Assembly: GCA_002305995.1 (NCBI GenBank)
Contig: DBRN01000012.1
Location: 319,908-383,907 of the forward strand
DNA: 64,000 nt
Origin: Atopobiaceae bacterium UBA1367
GTDB taxonomy: Bacteria; Actinomycetota; Coriobacteriia; Coriobacteriales; Atopobiaceae
Direction: 5' to 3'
Under the pieces are notes generated by a model. That model made no database searches. It was not told where the DNA came from and worked only from the letters and a program-made list of their open reading frames with translations. A program made the position numbers and the translations under genes. Shown here piece after piece: positions 1 to 7,901 of this stretch (the stretch's first letter is position 1; every line of letters starts with the position of its first letter).

Positions 1-137
1 TGCGCTTCCTCATAGCGCTGTCGGACGCGTCGAACCTGGGGCCCTTGCTGGCCCGGGCGAGCAGGGTGCCGTCCGTCTACGACGCGCGGCGCATCATGCC
101 CGGCGAGGGGGCCAAGCAGCTGCCGCGTCGCGCATAG
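1..137 (+). CDS. RelA/SpoT-type (p)ppGpp synthetase/hydrolase, C-terminal fragment
   Basis: The window opens inside this gene; the last 44 codons before a TAG are visible. The residues (RFLIALSDASNLGPLL, then VPSVYDARRI) resemble the end of the C-terminal ACT domain of long RelA/SpoT homologues, which make and degrade the stringent-response alarmone in the cytoplasm. The catalytic hydrolase and synthetase domains would lie upstream and cannot be seen. A metallo-hydrolase follows after 20 nt, so the two are probably co-transcribed. The fragment is short; other ACT-domain proteins are possible. Confidence 0.55.
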   Translation, partial: RFLIALSDASNLGPLLARASRVPSVYDARRIMPGEGAKQLPRRA

Positions 138-157
138 GTCGCAAGGAGGAGGCGAGG

Positions 158-835
158 ATGCCAGATCATGACGAGCTCCGGCGCTTTGTCGTCGGCGACC
201 TCGAGACCAACTGCTACGCCTACGTGTCGCAGGGCGAGTGCCTCGTGGTCGACCCCGGCGCCTCGGGCGCGCGCATCGCCCGGGCCCTGGATGACGTGCG
301 GGTGAGGCAGGTGGTCGCCACCCATCGCCACCACGACCATGTGTGCGGGGTTCGCGAGCTGGTGGGGGCGACGGGCGCGCCCTGGGGCATCGGCGCGACC
401 GACGCCTTGAGGGTGACCGAGGCCCTCGAGCTCTCCAGCCACGTCCTCGACGTGCGAGGCTCCGAGCTCTCCGACCCCCCTGTGCCGGACATGCTCCTGC
501 GCGATGGCGACACGCTCCGCGTGGGGACGGCAGCCTTCCTGGTCGTCGACGCCCCCGGCCACACGGAGGGAGGCATCGTGCTGGTCGGGAGGGGCAGCGC
601 CGAGGGCATCGCCTTCGTGGGCGACACGCTCTTCGCGGGCTCCTGTGGGAGGTGCGACCTTCTGGGAGGGGACTGGGACGCGATGGCCGCCACGCTCGGG
701 CGACTGCCCCTGGCCATGGCCCCCGAGACGGTGCTGCTGTGCGGCCACGGCCCGCAGACGACGATGGCCGAGGAGCTGAGGACCAATCCCTACCTGCGGC
801 GCGATCCCAGGGGGCCGTCGCACGGCGGGGCCTGA
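158..835 (+). CDS. MBL-fold metallo-hydrolase (glyoxalase II-like)
   Basis: A 225-residue cytoplasmic metallo-beta-lactamase-fold hydrolase. The dinuclear metal motif H-x-H-x-D-H is present (H56, H58, D60, H61), with further ligands at H135 (PGHT), D156 (VGDTLF) and H197 (CGHGP). The ending TTMAEELRTNP is typical of the small GloB-like subgroup that includes hydroxyacylglutathione hydrolase and YcbL-type enzymes. Substrate cannot be told from sequence, and a true glyoxalase II would be longer at the C-terminus. The ATG is preceded by AAGGAGG at a good distance. It lies close behind the RelA/SpoT gene, a neighbourhood I recall from other Coriobacteria. Confidence 0.85.
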   Translation: MPDHDELRRFVVGDLETNCYAYVSQGECLVVDPGASGARIARALDDVRVRQVVATHRHHDHVCGVRELVGATGAPWGIGATDALRVTEALELSSHVLDVRGSELSDPPVPDMLLRDGDTLRVGTAAFLVVDAPGHTEGGIVLVGRGSAEGIAFVGDTLFAGSCGRCDLLGGDWDAMAATLGRLPLAMAPETVLLCGHGPQTTMAEELRTNPYLRRDPRGPSHGGA

Positions 836-881
836 GGGCTGCCGACGGACCCTTCTGGCCGTCGGTGGGCCGTCGACGTGG

Positions 882-887
882 TATAGT
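882..887 (+). promoter_or_regulatory. -10 box for tRNA-Leu
   Basis: TATAGT lies 22 nt before the tRNA 5' end. It follows a short GC hairpin (CCGACGG at 842-848 pairing with CCGTCGG at 859-865) that may end the upstream transcript. No convincing -35 is visible. Confidence 0.45.
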
Positions 888-909
888 CTCTTGCGGCAGT
901 GCCGCATCG

Positions 910-994
910 GCCCGAATGGCGGAATTGGCAGACGCGACGGTCTCAAAAACCGTTGGGGCAACCCGTGTGGGTTCGAGTCCCACTTCGGGCACCA
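910..994 (+). tRNA. tRNA-Leu(CAA)
   Basis: An 85-nt class II tRNA. The acceptor GCCCGAA pairs with TTCGGGC and is followed by an encoded ACCA. The anticodon stem ACGGT/ACCGT (937-941 and 949-953) encloses loop CTCAAAA, so the anticodon is CAA (944-946), reading UUG. There is a long variable arm (TGGGGCAACCCGTG region) and a T-arm GGGTTCGAGTCCC. The long variable arm fits leucine. The CCA is genome-encoded. Confidence 0.97.
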
Positions 995-1231
995 TGGCGG
1001 ATGTGGTGGTATTCTGCACGCTTGCCTCCTCGGCGAAGAGGGGGTAGGATAAGGTTCGCTGTGGTTTCGTGCCACAGGCAAAGCGGGGCCAGGCGGCCCC
1101 CACCTTGCGGCGCCCTCGGGTAGCTGTCTGGTCAGACAACGTATCCTCCCGCTCTTGCGGAACGTGTCTCCTGGACGCCCCCCTGCGCCGGGAGATTTTT
1201 ATGTGCGGCTCCGGCCGCAGGAGAAGGGAAG
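995..1231 (+). promoter_or_regulatory. infC leader region
   Basis: This 237-nt untranslated stretch precedes infC. It contains a GGGGCC/GGCCCC hairpin (around 1084-1099), an ATTTTTATG tract, and a small hairpin directly before the ribosome site: TGCGGC (1204-1209) and GCCGCA (1214-1219) closed by a UNCG-type TCCG loop. In many bacteria the infC-rpmI-rplT leader is bound by ribosomal protein L20 as feedback control. I cannot show an L20 site here, so regulation by L20 is inference. Confidence 0.35.
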
Positions 1232-1795
1232 GTGGAAGAGATAGCCAGGAACGAGGGTCCCCGCACCAACGACGGGATCACGGCGCGCATGTGTCGTCTC
1301 ATCGGCGTCGACGGCTCGCAGCTGGGCCTGTTCGGCGTGCCCGACGCGCTGCGCATCGCCCGCGAGCAGGATCTCGACCTCGTCGAGATCGCTCCCAACG
1401 CCGAGCCGCCCGTCTGCAGGGTGATGGACTACGGCAAGTACAAGTTCGAGCAGGACCGCAAGGCCAAGGCGGCACGCAAGAAGCAGGTGCGCGTCGAGGT
1501 CAAGGAGATGAAGTTCCGTCCCAAGATCGACACCGGGGACTACGAGACCAAGAAGGGCCACGTGATGCGCTTCCTCAGGAAGGGCGCTCGCGTGAAGATC
1601 ACCATCATGTTCCGTGGCCGCGAGATGGCCCACCCGGAGCAGGGGCTCAACGTGCTCGAGCGCCTGGCGGAGGACCTCAGGCCCTACGCCCACGTCGAGC
1701 AGCAGCCCAAGATGGAGGGTCGCAACATGCACATGCTCGTCGCCCCGATCAAGGGCGCCTTCGAGGAGAGGGCGTCCCGGAGCGACGCCGAGTAG
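1232..1795 (+). CDS. infC: Translation initiation factor IF-3
   Basis: A 187-residue IF-3 with the N-terminal domain (RTNDGITARMCRLIGVDG, then ARE-QDLDLVEIAPNAEPPVCRVMDYGK) and the C-terminal domain (KEMKFRPKIDTGDYETK, RGREMAHPE). It binds the 30S subunit, checks initiator-tRNA pairing and prevents premature 50S joining. The start is GTG with GAGAAGGGA upstream. Rare starts are usual for infC because IF-3 discriminates against its own start codon. It leads the infC-rpmI-rplT operon. Confidence 0.97.
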   Translation: MEEIARNEGPRTNDGITARMCRLIGVDGSQLGLFGVPDALRIAREQDLDLVEIAPNAEPPVCRVMDYGKYKFEQDRKAKAARKKQVRVEVKEMKFRPKIDTGDYETKKGHVMRFLRKGARVKITIMFRGREMAHPEQGLNVLERLAEDLRPYAHVEQQPKMEGRNMHMLVAPIKGAFEERASRSDAE

Positions 1796-1808
1796 AAGGA
1801 GAATCAGC

Positions 1809-2003
1809 ATGCCCAAGATGAAGACGCACAAGGGGTCGGCCAAGCGCTTCCGCCGCACCGGCACCGGCAAGATCATGCGCGCCAAGGCCTTCAAGAGCCA
1901 CATCCTGACCAAGAAGTCGCCCAAGCGCATCCGCGGCTTCCGCAAGGAGGTCGAGCTCACCAAGGCCGACGCCAAGGTCGTCAGCCAGCGCATGGGCCAG
2001 TAG
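1809..2003 (+). CDS. rpmI: 50S ribosomal protein L35
   Basis: A 64-residue, very basic protein starting MPKMKTHKGSAKRFRRTGTG, the L35 signature, and ending in KVVSQRMGQ. It is part of the large ribosomal subunit. It lies 13 nt after infC and 45 nt before rplT, in the classic order. The ATG follows AGAAGGAGAATC. Confidence 0.97.
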   Translation: MPKMKTHKGSAKRFRRTGTGKIMRAKAFKSHILTKKSPKRIRGFRKEVELTKADAKVVSQRMGQ

Positions 2004-2048
2004 CCCCCGCGCCGTCCCATTTTGCCTCGTATAAGGAGTTGATCAGAT

Positions 2049-2411
2049 ATGGCACGAGTCAAGCGCGCAGTGGCGGGTCGCAAGAAGCGCAAGACCCTCG
2101 TCGAGCGCACCAAGGGGTACTATGGCGCGCGCTCCCGCACCTTCCGCGGGATGAGGGAGCAGTCCCGGCACTCCCTGCAGTACCAGTACCGTGACCGCCG
2201 CAACAAGAAGCGCGACATCCGCTCCCTGTGGATCCAGCGCATCAACGCGGCCGCCCGCATGAACGACCTCTCGTACAGCACGTTCATGCACGGCCTGAGG
2301 CTGGCCGGCGTCGAGCTCGACCGCAAGGTCCTCGCCCAGCTCGCCTACGATGACGAGAGGGCCTTCGCCGACCTCGCCACCGTTGCCAAGGCGGCCCTGG
2401 ACGCCGAGTAG
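2049..2411 (+). CDS. rplT: 50S ribosomal protein L20
   Basis: A 120-residue L20: MARVKRAVAGRKKRK at the N-terminus, then GYYGARSRTFRGMREQ and the core YSTFMHGLRLAGVELDRKVLAQLA. It binds 23S rRNA early in 50S assembly and in many bacteria also represses its own operon through the infC leader. It is the last gene of infC-rpmI-rplT and is followed by a strong terminator. Confidence 0.97.
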   Translation: MARVKRAVAGRKKRKTLVERTKGYYGARSRTFRGMREQSRHSLQYQYRDRRNKKRDIRSLWIQRINAAARMNDLSYSTFMHGLRLAGVELDRKVLAQLAYDDERAFADLATVAKAALDAE

Positions 2412-2434
2412 GCCCACGCTCACCCGACGGCGCC

Positions 2435-2476
2435 CGCGCCCCCTCGCCTTCGACCGAGGGGGCGCGTCTTCGTTTT
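2435..2476 (+). terminator. Rho-independent terminator after rplT
   Basis: A perfect 12-bp GC-rich stem (2435-2446 with 2455-2466, CGCGCCCCCTCG and its complement) has an 8-nt loop and is followed by TCTTCGTTTT. Confidence 0.85.
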
Positions 2477-2521
2477 CCGCGTGTAGGTCGCCGAGATGCG
2501 TCGCGGCGCCAGCGGCTGCGC

Positions 2522-2527
2522 TATACT
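2522..2527 (+). promoter_or_regulatory. -10 box for the efp operon
   Basis: TATACT lies in an AT-richer patch between the rplT terminator and efp, giving a leader of about 55 nt. The -35 is not clear. Confidence 0.45.
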
Positions 2528-2587
2528 CAATACCATATGTGAACGTGCCCGAAGGCGCTTCGGGCGTGGTCGAAAGGTTGTACGCGC

Positions 2588-3151
2588 ATGGCTTCTCTCA
2601 GCATCACCGATCTCAAGGTCGGGCTTGGCGTCAACATCAAGGGCAAGGACTGCGTCATCCTCGAGGCCCAGCATGTCAAGCCGGGCAAGGGCAACACCTA
2701 CGTGCGCACCAAGTACCGCGACATCCGCACGGGCCGTGTGAACGAGGAGAACTTTCAGCAGTCCGCCAGGTTCGAGAGCGTCAACATGCGGACGCGCGAG
2801 ATGCAGTACCTCTACAGCGACGGCGACATCTACCACTTCATGGACAACGAGACCTACGAGCAGATCGAGGTCGGCGTCGACATGATCGGCGACAACGCCA
2901 TGTGGTTCAAGGAGAATGACGTCTGCCTGCTGCAGTATGCCAACGACGTGCTCTATGCCGTGCAGCCCCCCATGTTCATCGAGGCCGAGATCGTCGAGAC
3001 CGAGCCTGGCTTCAGGGGCGACACCGTCCAGGGCGGCGGCAAGCCGGCCACGATCGAGACGGGAGCCGTCGTGCAGGTGCCCATGTACCTCAACGTCGGC
3101 GAGGTCATCAAGATCGACACCCGCGACGGCAAGTTCGTCGGGCGCGTTTAG
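2588..3151 (+). CDS. efp: Translation elongation factor P
   Basis: A 187-residue EF-P, full length, with three beta-barrel domains. It binds between the ribosomal P and E sites and rescues stalling at polyproline. The domain I loop reads KPGKGN, placing a lysine (K34) at the position that is post-translationally modified in lysine-type EF-P. The C-terminal EF-P signature region (GVVQVPMYLNVGEVIKIDTRDG) is intact. It leads a run with asp23, nusB, xseB and tlyA. No EF-P-modifying enzyme is seen nearby. Confidence 0.96.
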   Translation: MASLSITDLKVGLGVNIKGKDCVILEAQHVKPGKGNTYVRTKYRDIRTGRVNEENFQQSARFESVNMRTREMQYLYSDGDIYHFMDNETYEQIEVGVDMIGDNAMWFKENDVCLLQYANDVLYAVQPPMFIEAEIVETEPGFRGDTVQGGGKPATIETGAVVQVPMYLNVGEVIKIDTRDGKFVGRV

Positions 3152-3189
3152 CCCACACATCATCGGCCGCTTCCCCGAAAGGATCTCCC

Positions 3190-3552
3190 ATGGCTGACAA
3201 CGAGCTGCGCATCTCCGGACTGAGCGTCTCCCAGGGCGTCGTGACCACCATCGTGGCGCGCGCCTCCGAGGCGGTCGAGGGCGTTGCGCGCGTAGGTGGC
3301 AATGACATCGCGTCCTCGCTGGTGCGCGTGTTCACCAGTCGCTCCATCGCCCCCGAATCCAGCGTGGAGGCCGAGGTCGTCGACGGCGAGCTTCGCGTGG
3401 GCGTCCATCTCGCCGTCTTCTACGGCTACCCCTTCACCAAGCTCGCCGCCTCGGTGCGCGAGGCGGTGGCCGGCGCCATCGCCTCCCAGGTGGGCGTCGA
3501 GGTCAGCTCGGTCGACGTGTGCATCGACAGCCTCGTCTTCCCCAAGGAGTAG
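3190..3552 (+). CDS. Asp23/Gls24 family envelope stress protein
   Basis: A 120-residue protein of the Asp23/Gls24 family (formerly DUF322): the N-terminal ISGLSVSQGVVTTIVARAS and the core GVHLAVFYGYPFTKLAASVREAV fit the family. Members are small soluble proteins linked to envelope stress, some held at the membrane by partners; molecular activity is unknown. It lies between efp and nusB, a common Gram-positive position. The nusB start follows 3 nt after its stop. Confidence 0.85.
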   Translation: MADNELRISGLSVSQGVVTTIVARASEAVEGVARVGGNDIASSLVRVFTSRSIAPESSVEAEVVDGELRVGVHLAVFYGYPFTKLAASVREAVAGAIASQVGVEVSSVDVCIDSLVFPKE

Positions 3553-3555
3553 CGC

Positions 3556-4128
3556 GTGGCCGGAAGACGGTTCGGCGGGCGCACCCTGGCGCGCAGCCAG
3601 GCCCTGCAGCTCATGTTCCAGGCCGAGGCGACCGGTCGCACGGTCGCCGACACCCTTGCGGGCGACTACGTCCTCGACGAGGGACCGCTCGATCCCTATG
3701 CCGCCCGGCTGGCCACCGGCGCGGACGCCATGCTGCACGAGCTCGACGCGGTCATCGGGGTGACCTCGGCCAACTGGAGCGTCCGGCGCATGCCGGCCGT
3801 CGACCGCAACCTCCTGCGCCTGGCGCTCTACGAGATGCTCGAGGTCGACGAGGTCGACGTCGCCGTCTCCATCGACGAGTGCGTCGAGCTTGCGAAGGCC
3901 TATGGCACCGACGAGTCCTCGCGATTCGTCAACGGCCTGCTGGGAAGGATCACGCGTCGCATCGCCGCCGGCACCGACGTGGTCGCGGAGGCGCTTGCGA
4001 CCACAGGCCACCGGGATGGTGCGGGCGATGGCCCGGCCGCGCAGGATCCGGCGGGGGATGCCGACGTCGCCATGGCGGAGGTCGCCGGGGCCGCCGCGGA
4101 GGGTCGGCCCGATTGGGCCAGGGTGTAG
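3556..4128 (+). CDS. nusB: Transcription antitermination factor NusB
   Basis: A 190-residue protein with the all-helical NusB fold over about residues 5-140: LARSQALQLMFQAEAT at the start, MPAVDRNLLRLALYEML and the closing SSRFVNGLLGRITR. NusB with NusE (S10) binds boxA RNA in rRNA transcripts and prevents premature termination. The last 45 or so residues are a low-complexity Ala/Gly/Asp tail beyond the usual family length (about 140). The GTG start lies 3 nt after the asp23 stop. Confidence 0.93.
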   Translation: MAGRRFGGRTLARSQALQLMFQAEATGRTVADTLAGDYVLDEGPLDPYAARLATGADAMLHELDAVIGVTSANWSVRRMPAVDRNLLRLALYEMLEVDEVDVAVSIDECVELAKAYGTDESSRFVNGLLGRITRRIAAGTDVVAEALATTGHRDGAGDGPAAQDPAGDADVAMAEVAGAAAEGRPDWARV

Positions 4129-4130
4129 GG

Positions 4131-4394
4131 ATGGCCCGCAGACCGGACGTCTCCGCCTACCGGAGCTTCGACCAGATCACCGACAGGCTCGACGAGATCA
4201 TAGGGCAGGTCAGGGACAAGGACACCTCGCTCGAGCATTCGCTCGACCTGTTCGATGAGGCCATCGCCCTCGGGTCGAAGGCGGTCGACCTCGTGGACGC
4301 GACCGACTTCTCGCCCGCCGAGCGGGAGCGCCTGAGGGACGTCCCGATGGTGGATCCCGGCGACGACGGGGCGCCTGCGGCCGGGACACCCTAG
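4131..4394 (+). CDS. xseB: Exodeoxyribonuclease VII small subunit
   Basis: An 87-residue protein with the XseB helical hairpin (SFDQITDRLDEIIGQVRDKD, SLEHSLDLFDEAIALGSKAV). The small subunit binds the large XseA subunit and regulates degradation of single-stranded DNA to oligonucleotides. The C-terminal third (after about residue 55) is not family-like and is Pro/Asp-rich. XseA is not next to it in this window. It starts 2 nt after nusB and ends 2 nt before tlyA. Confidence 0.85.
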   Translation: MARRPDVSAYRSFDQITDRLDEIIGQVRDKDTSLEHSLDLFDEAIALGSKAVDLVDATDFSPAERERLRDVPMVDPGDDGAPAAGTP

Positions 4395-4396
4395 GG

Positions 4397-5137
4397 ATGT
4401 CCCCGCGACGCATGCGGCTCGACGCCTACCTCGTGTCGCAGGGCCTCTTCGCGACTGTCGATGACGCGATGCGGGCGGTTCTCGCGGGCGAGGTCTCGAC
4501 GAGCGACCGCCGCCTCACCTCCCCCGGGGAGCAGGTGAGGCCCGGCATGACGATCCACGTGCGTGGGCGGGCCCCCTACGTCAGCCGAGGCGGGCTCAAG
4601 CTCGAGCACGGCCTCAGGGAGCTTGGTGTGGACCCGTCGGGGCTGGCCTGCGTCGACGTGGGCTGCTCGACGGGCGGCTTCACCGACTGTCTGCTCAGGC
4701 ATGGCGCGTCCCGGGTGCTGTCGGTGGACGTCGGCCGGGCCCAGTTCGACTGGTCGCTCAGGCAGGATCGACGCGTGACGCTCCTGGAGCGCACCAACAT
4801 CGTCGACGTGCCCGACCTGCCAGGGCAGGAGGGTGCCTACCAGCTCGCCGTGTGCGACGTGTCGTTCACCTCGGTCATCACCATCCTGCCTGCGATCACC
4901 CGCCTCCTCGGCCCTCGGGGCACCTTCCTCACGCTCGTCAAGCCGCAGTTCGAGGCTCCGAGGGAGCAGGTGGGCGAGGGCGGCGTCGTGCGGGACGAGT
5001 CGGTCCGCCTCGCCGCGCTCGCCCGCGTGTCGGAGGCGATGGAGGCGGCCGGCTTCGTGCTTGGCGGCTCGTGCGTGAGCCCCATCGTCGGTCACAAGGG
5101 AAACGTCGAGTACCTTCTCGTCGGTCGCAGGCCATAG
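4397..5137 (+). CDS. tlyA: TlyA family rRNA (cytidine-2'-O)-methyltransferase
   Basis: A 246-residue protein with an N-terminal S4 RNA-binding domain (MRLDAYLVSQGLFATVDDAM) and an FtsJ-like Rossmann methyltransferase with SAM motif DVGCSTGGFTDCLL, SVDVGRAQFDW and LVKPQFEA. TlyA enzymes methylate 16S C1409 and/or 23S C1920; loss gives capreomycin resistance in mycobacteria. It is the last gene of the efp-asp23-nusB-xseB-tlyA run. Confidence 0.93.
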   Translation: MSPRRMRLDAYLVSQGLFATVDDAMRAVLAGEVSTSDRRLTSPGEQVRPGMTIHVRGRAPYVSRGGLKLEHGLRELGVDPSGLACVDVGCSTGGFTDCLLRHGASRVLSVDVGRAQFDWSLRQDRRVTLLERTNIVDVPDLPGQEGAYQLAVCDVSFTSVITILPAITRLLGPRGTFLTLVKPQFEAPREQVGEGGVVRDESVRLAALARVSEAMEAAGFVLGGSCVSPIVGHKGNVEYLLVGRRP

Positions 5138-5192
5138 CGCGATGGTCCCGGCAGCCGGCGTCGCGCGGCGGCTGGGCCTCGCCGGCGTGCCC

Positions 5193-5245
5193 TCGCAACC
5201 GCCCCGCGTGCGTGCTACACTCTAACGGATGCATACGTACGTTCG
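5193..5245 (+). promoter_or_regulatory. nadK-recN promoter with LexA-like box
   Basis: A -10 TACACT at 5216-5221 has a weak -35 candidate (TCGCAA, 5193-5198) 17 bp upstream. Just downstream, at 5232-5245, CATACGTACGTTCG matches the Gram-positive SOS box CGAAC-RNRY-GTTYG at 12 of 14 positions. recN is a standard SOS gene, which supports the reading, but the match is imperfect. Confidence 0.45.
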
Positions 5246-5260
5246 TTTTGGGGTGGTCGC

Positions 5261-6112
5261 ATGAAGGTCCTTCTCGTGCCCAACTATGCGCGGCCACATG
5301 CCATCGGGGGCGCGCAGCGCCTGTCGGCCTGGCTGGAGGGCGAGGGCGTCGAGGTCCGGTGGGCCCACGACAAGAAGCTCTTCCCCGACAAGCCCGTGGA
5401 CACCTCGGGCGTCAGCCTGGTCGTGTCGCTCGGCGGCGACGGGACGCTGCTGCGCGCGGCGCGCATCGTCGAGTACTCCGAGATACCCATGCTCGGCCTC
5501 TCCTACGGCCACCTGGGCTTCCTGACCTGCGGCGGTCCCGACGACCTCATCCAGACCGTCTCGGACGCGCTGGCAGGCGAGCTGCACATGTCCCACCGCA
5601 TGACCCTGGACATAGAGGCGCGCTTCGAGCGCCCCGACGGGAGCGTCGTCACCGAGCGCGCCTTCGCCCTCAACGACCTGGCCCTCACCCACGGCATCCG
5701 CGGCGACATGATCGCCTTCGACGTGTCGGTGTCGGGCCATCACATCGACCGCCTGCGCGGTGACGGCTTCGTCGTCTCCACGGCGACCGGATCCACCGGC
5801 TATGCGCTCGCTGCCGGCGGCCCCATCGTGACCCCCGAGTTCGTGGGCATGGTGTGCGTGCCCGTGGCCTGTCACACCATCACGGCGCGCGCGTTCCTCA
5901 CGTCCTCCTCCGACGTGGTCGAGCTGCACATCAACCCCGAGCGCCACGCGGACCGCCTGTTCTTTGCCGACGGGCAGCCGATGGGGGAGGGGCTGCGGGG
6001 CATGGGCGCCACGGTCCGCCGGGGCCCGGGCGACATCATCCTGCTCGACCGCAGCGCGCGCAGCTTCTACGAGTCGGTCTCGCGCGTGTTCTACGGCAAC
6101 ACCAAGCGCTAG
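5261..6112 (+). CDS. nadK: NAD kinase
   Basis: A 283-residue ATP-NAD kinase that phosphorylates NAD+ to NADP+ in the cytoplasm. The family GGDGT motif is at residues 58-62, followed by the NDLAL (ALNDLALTHG) region and the glycine-rich GDGFVVSTATGSTGYALAAG motif that binds NAD. It lies 13 nt before recN, an order found in many Gram-positive and actinobacterial genomes. Confidence 0.95.
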   Translation: MKVLLVPNYARPHAIGGAQRLSAWLEGEGVEVRWAHDKKLFPDKPVDTSGVSLVVSLGGDGTLLRAARIVEYSEIPMLGLSYGHLGFLTCGGPDDLIQTVSDALAGELHMSHRMTLDIEARFERPDGSVVTERAFALNDLALTHGIRGDMIAFDVSVSGHHIDRLRGDGFVVSTATGSTGYALAAGGPIVTPEFVGMVCVPVACHTITARAFLTSSSDVVELHINPERHADRLFFADGQPMGEGLRGMGATVRRGPGDIILLDRSARSFYESVSRVFYGNTKR

Positions 6113-6125
6113 GCGGTGGGTCCCG

Positions 6126-7763
6126 ATGATTGACGAGCTGAGCGTCACGAACGTCGCGCTCATCAGGAGGGCCTCCCTCGCGCCGTCGGCCGGCCTGACG
6201 GTGCTCACCGGGGAGACCGGCGCGGGGAAGACCGCACTGCTGAGTGCCATCAAGCTGCTCGTGGGCGAGCGCGCGGACGCCTCCGCCGTGCGCGAGGGGG
6301 CCGACGCGCTGGAGGTGGAGGCGAGGCTCTACCTGCGCGGCGGCGACCCGGACGGCTGCGTGGTCAGGCGTCGCGTGGAGGCCGCCGGGCGCGGGCGCGT
6401 GCAGGTCGATGGCCGCATGGCGTCCGTGCGCGAGATCGCCTCGACGATAGGCGCCACCATCGACCTCTGTGGGCAGCACGAGCACCAGCGCCTGCTCGAC
6501 CCCGCCACGCACGTGGCGCTGCTCGATGCTTGGGCGTCCGAGAGCATCGGTCCCGCGCGCGAGGCGTACGCCGAGGCGCTTGCCGACGCGCGCGCCGCGG
6601 CGGGGGAGTTCGAGCGCGCCCACGAGCTGAACCGCAGCGCGGACGAGCGCCTCGACGAGGCGTCCTTCGTGCTGCGGCGCATCGACGAGGTCGGTCCGAG
6701 CGAGGAGGAGCACGCCGAGCTCGAGGAGGCGCTCCCACGCGCCGAGCACGCCGAGTCGCTCCTGCGCGCGGTCGGCGGGGCCCACGAGGGGATCGCGGGC
6801 GAGGGCGGCGCCTTCGACGCGCTCGGCGGCGCGGTCGGCTGGCTGCGGGACGCCTCCGCGCACGACGCGTCCCTTGTCGCGCTCGCCGACCGCCTGGAGA
6901 GCGCCCTGATCGACATCGAGGACGCGGCCGCCGACCTGCGCGACTACCGCGACTCCATCGAGCTCGACCCCGCAGGGCTCGCTCGCATGCAGGAGCGCAT
7001 GGCCGCCTTCCAGGGCCTGATGCGCAGCTACGGTCCGCGGATGGCGGACGTCCTCGAGCGTCGTGAGCGTGCGGCCGAGCTCGTGGCGGCGGCGCGCGAC
7101 GGCGGCGCGCGGGAGCGCGAGGCGCGCGAGGCGCTCGAGTCCGCGGAGAGGCGCCTTGCCGCGCTCGCCGACAGGCTCGACGACGCGAGGGCGCAGGCAG
7201 CCCCCCGGCTGGCCCAGGCCGTGAGCGAGCAGATGGCCGCGCTCGAGATGGGCTCCGCCGAGGTCATCGTGCAGGTTGAGCGCCTTGCGCGCCCCCAGTG
7301 GGGCGTCGCTGGTCCCAGCCGCGTCGAGCTGCTGTACCGACCGGGGGCCGGCCTCACGGCGCGCCCCCTCAGGCGCATCGCCTCGGGTGGCGAGATCAGC
7401 CGCGTCATGCTTGCCTGCAAGGTGGTCCTGGGGGAGGCGGACGGCACCGAGACCCTGGTCTTCGACGAGGTCGACGCCGGCGTCGGCGGCGCGACGGCGC
7501 TCGCGCTGGCACGGGTGCTCGCGCGTCTCGCCCGTACGCACCAGGTGATCGTGGTCACGCACCTGGCGCAGGTGGCCGTGATGGGGGAGCGCCACTACCT
7601 GGTGCGCAAGTCTGCTGACGACGTGCCGGAGACCTCGCTCGCCCTCATCGACGGCGAGCGGCGCGTGGCCGAGATAGCCCGCATGCTCTCGGGTGACGTG
7701 GGCGAGGCCTCGCTCGCCCACGCGCGGGAGATGCTGGGGCTGGCTGGCGCTTCGGCTCGCTAG
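6126..7763 (+). CDS. recN: DNA repair protein RecN
   Basis: A 545-residue SMC-like ATPase acting in recombinational repair of double-strand breaks. Walker A GETGAGKT is at residues 29-36. A central Ala/Glu/Arg-rich coiled coil follows. The C-terminal half carries the ABC signature RRIASGGEISRVMLA, Walker B TLVFDEVDAGVGG and the HLAQVA switch. The chosen ATG gives the usual MIDELSVTNVALI start, 13 nt after nadK. It is probably DNA-damage induced (see the box upstream of nadK). Confidence 0.96.
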   Translation: MIDELSVTNVALIRRASLAPSAGLTVLTGETGAGKTALLSAIKLLVGERADASAVREGADALEVEARLYLRGGDPDGCVVRRRVEAAGRGRVQVDGRMASVREIASTIGATIDLCGQHEHQRLLDPATHVALLDAWASESIGPAREAYAEALADARAAAGEFERAHELNRSADERLDEASFVLRRIDEVGPSEEEHAELEEALPRAEHAESLLRAVGGAHEGIAGEGGAFDALGGAVGWLRDASAHDASLVALADRLESALIDIEDAAADLRDYRDSIELDPAGLARMQERMAAFQGLMRSYGPRMADVLERRERAAELVAAARDGGAREREAREALESAERRLAALADRLDDARAQAAPRLAQAVSEQMAALEMGSAEVIVQVERLARPQWGVAGPSRVELLYRPGAGLTARPLRRIASGGEISRVMLACKVVLGEADGTETLVFDEVDAGVGGATALALARVLARLARTHQVIVVTHLAQVAVMGERHYLVRKSADDVPETSLALIDGERRVAEIARMLSGDVGEASLAHAREMLGLAGASAR

Positions 7764-7901
7764 CGTCCCGCCACCACGAGCGAGTCGGACGCCACCGGGC
7801 CGCGCTGCGGTAGGATGGTGCCTGGGCCGTTCCGTCGGCCCGCGTCACGCTCGCGTGCGGCCTCCCATGAGGCCGCGACGTCCCCGAGAGTCGGGAGTGC
7901 C

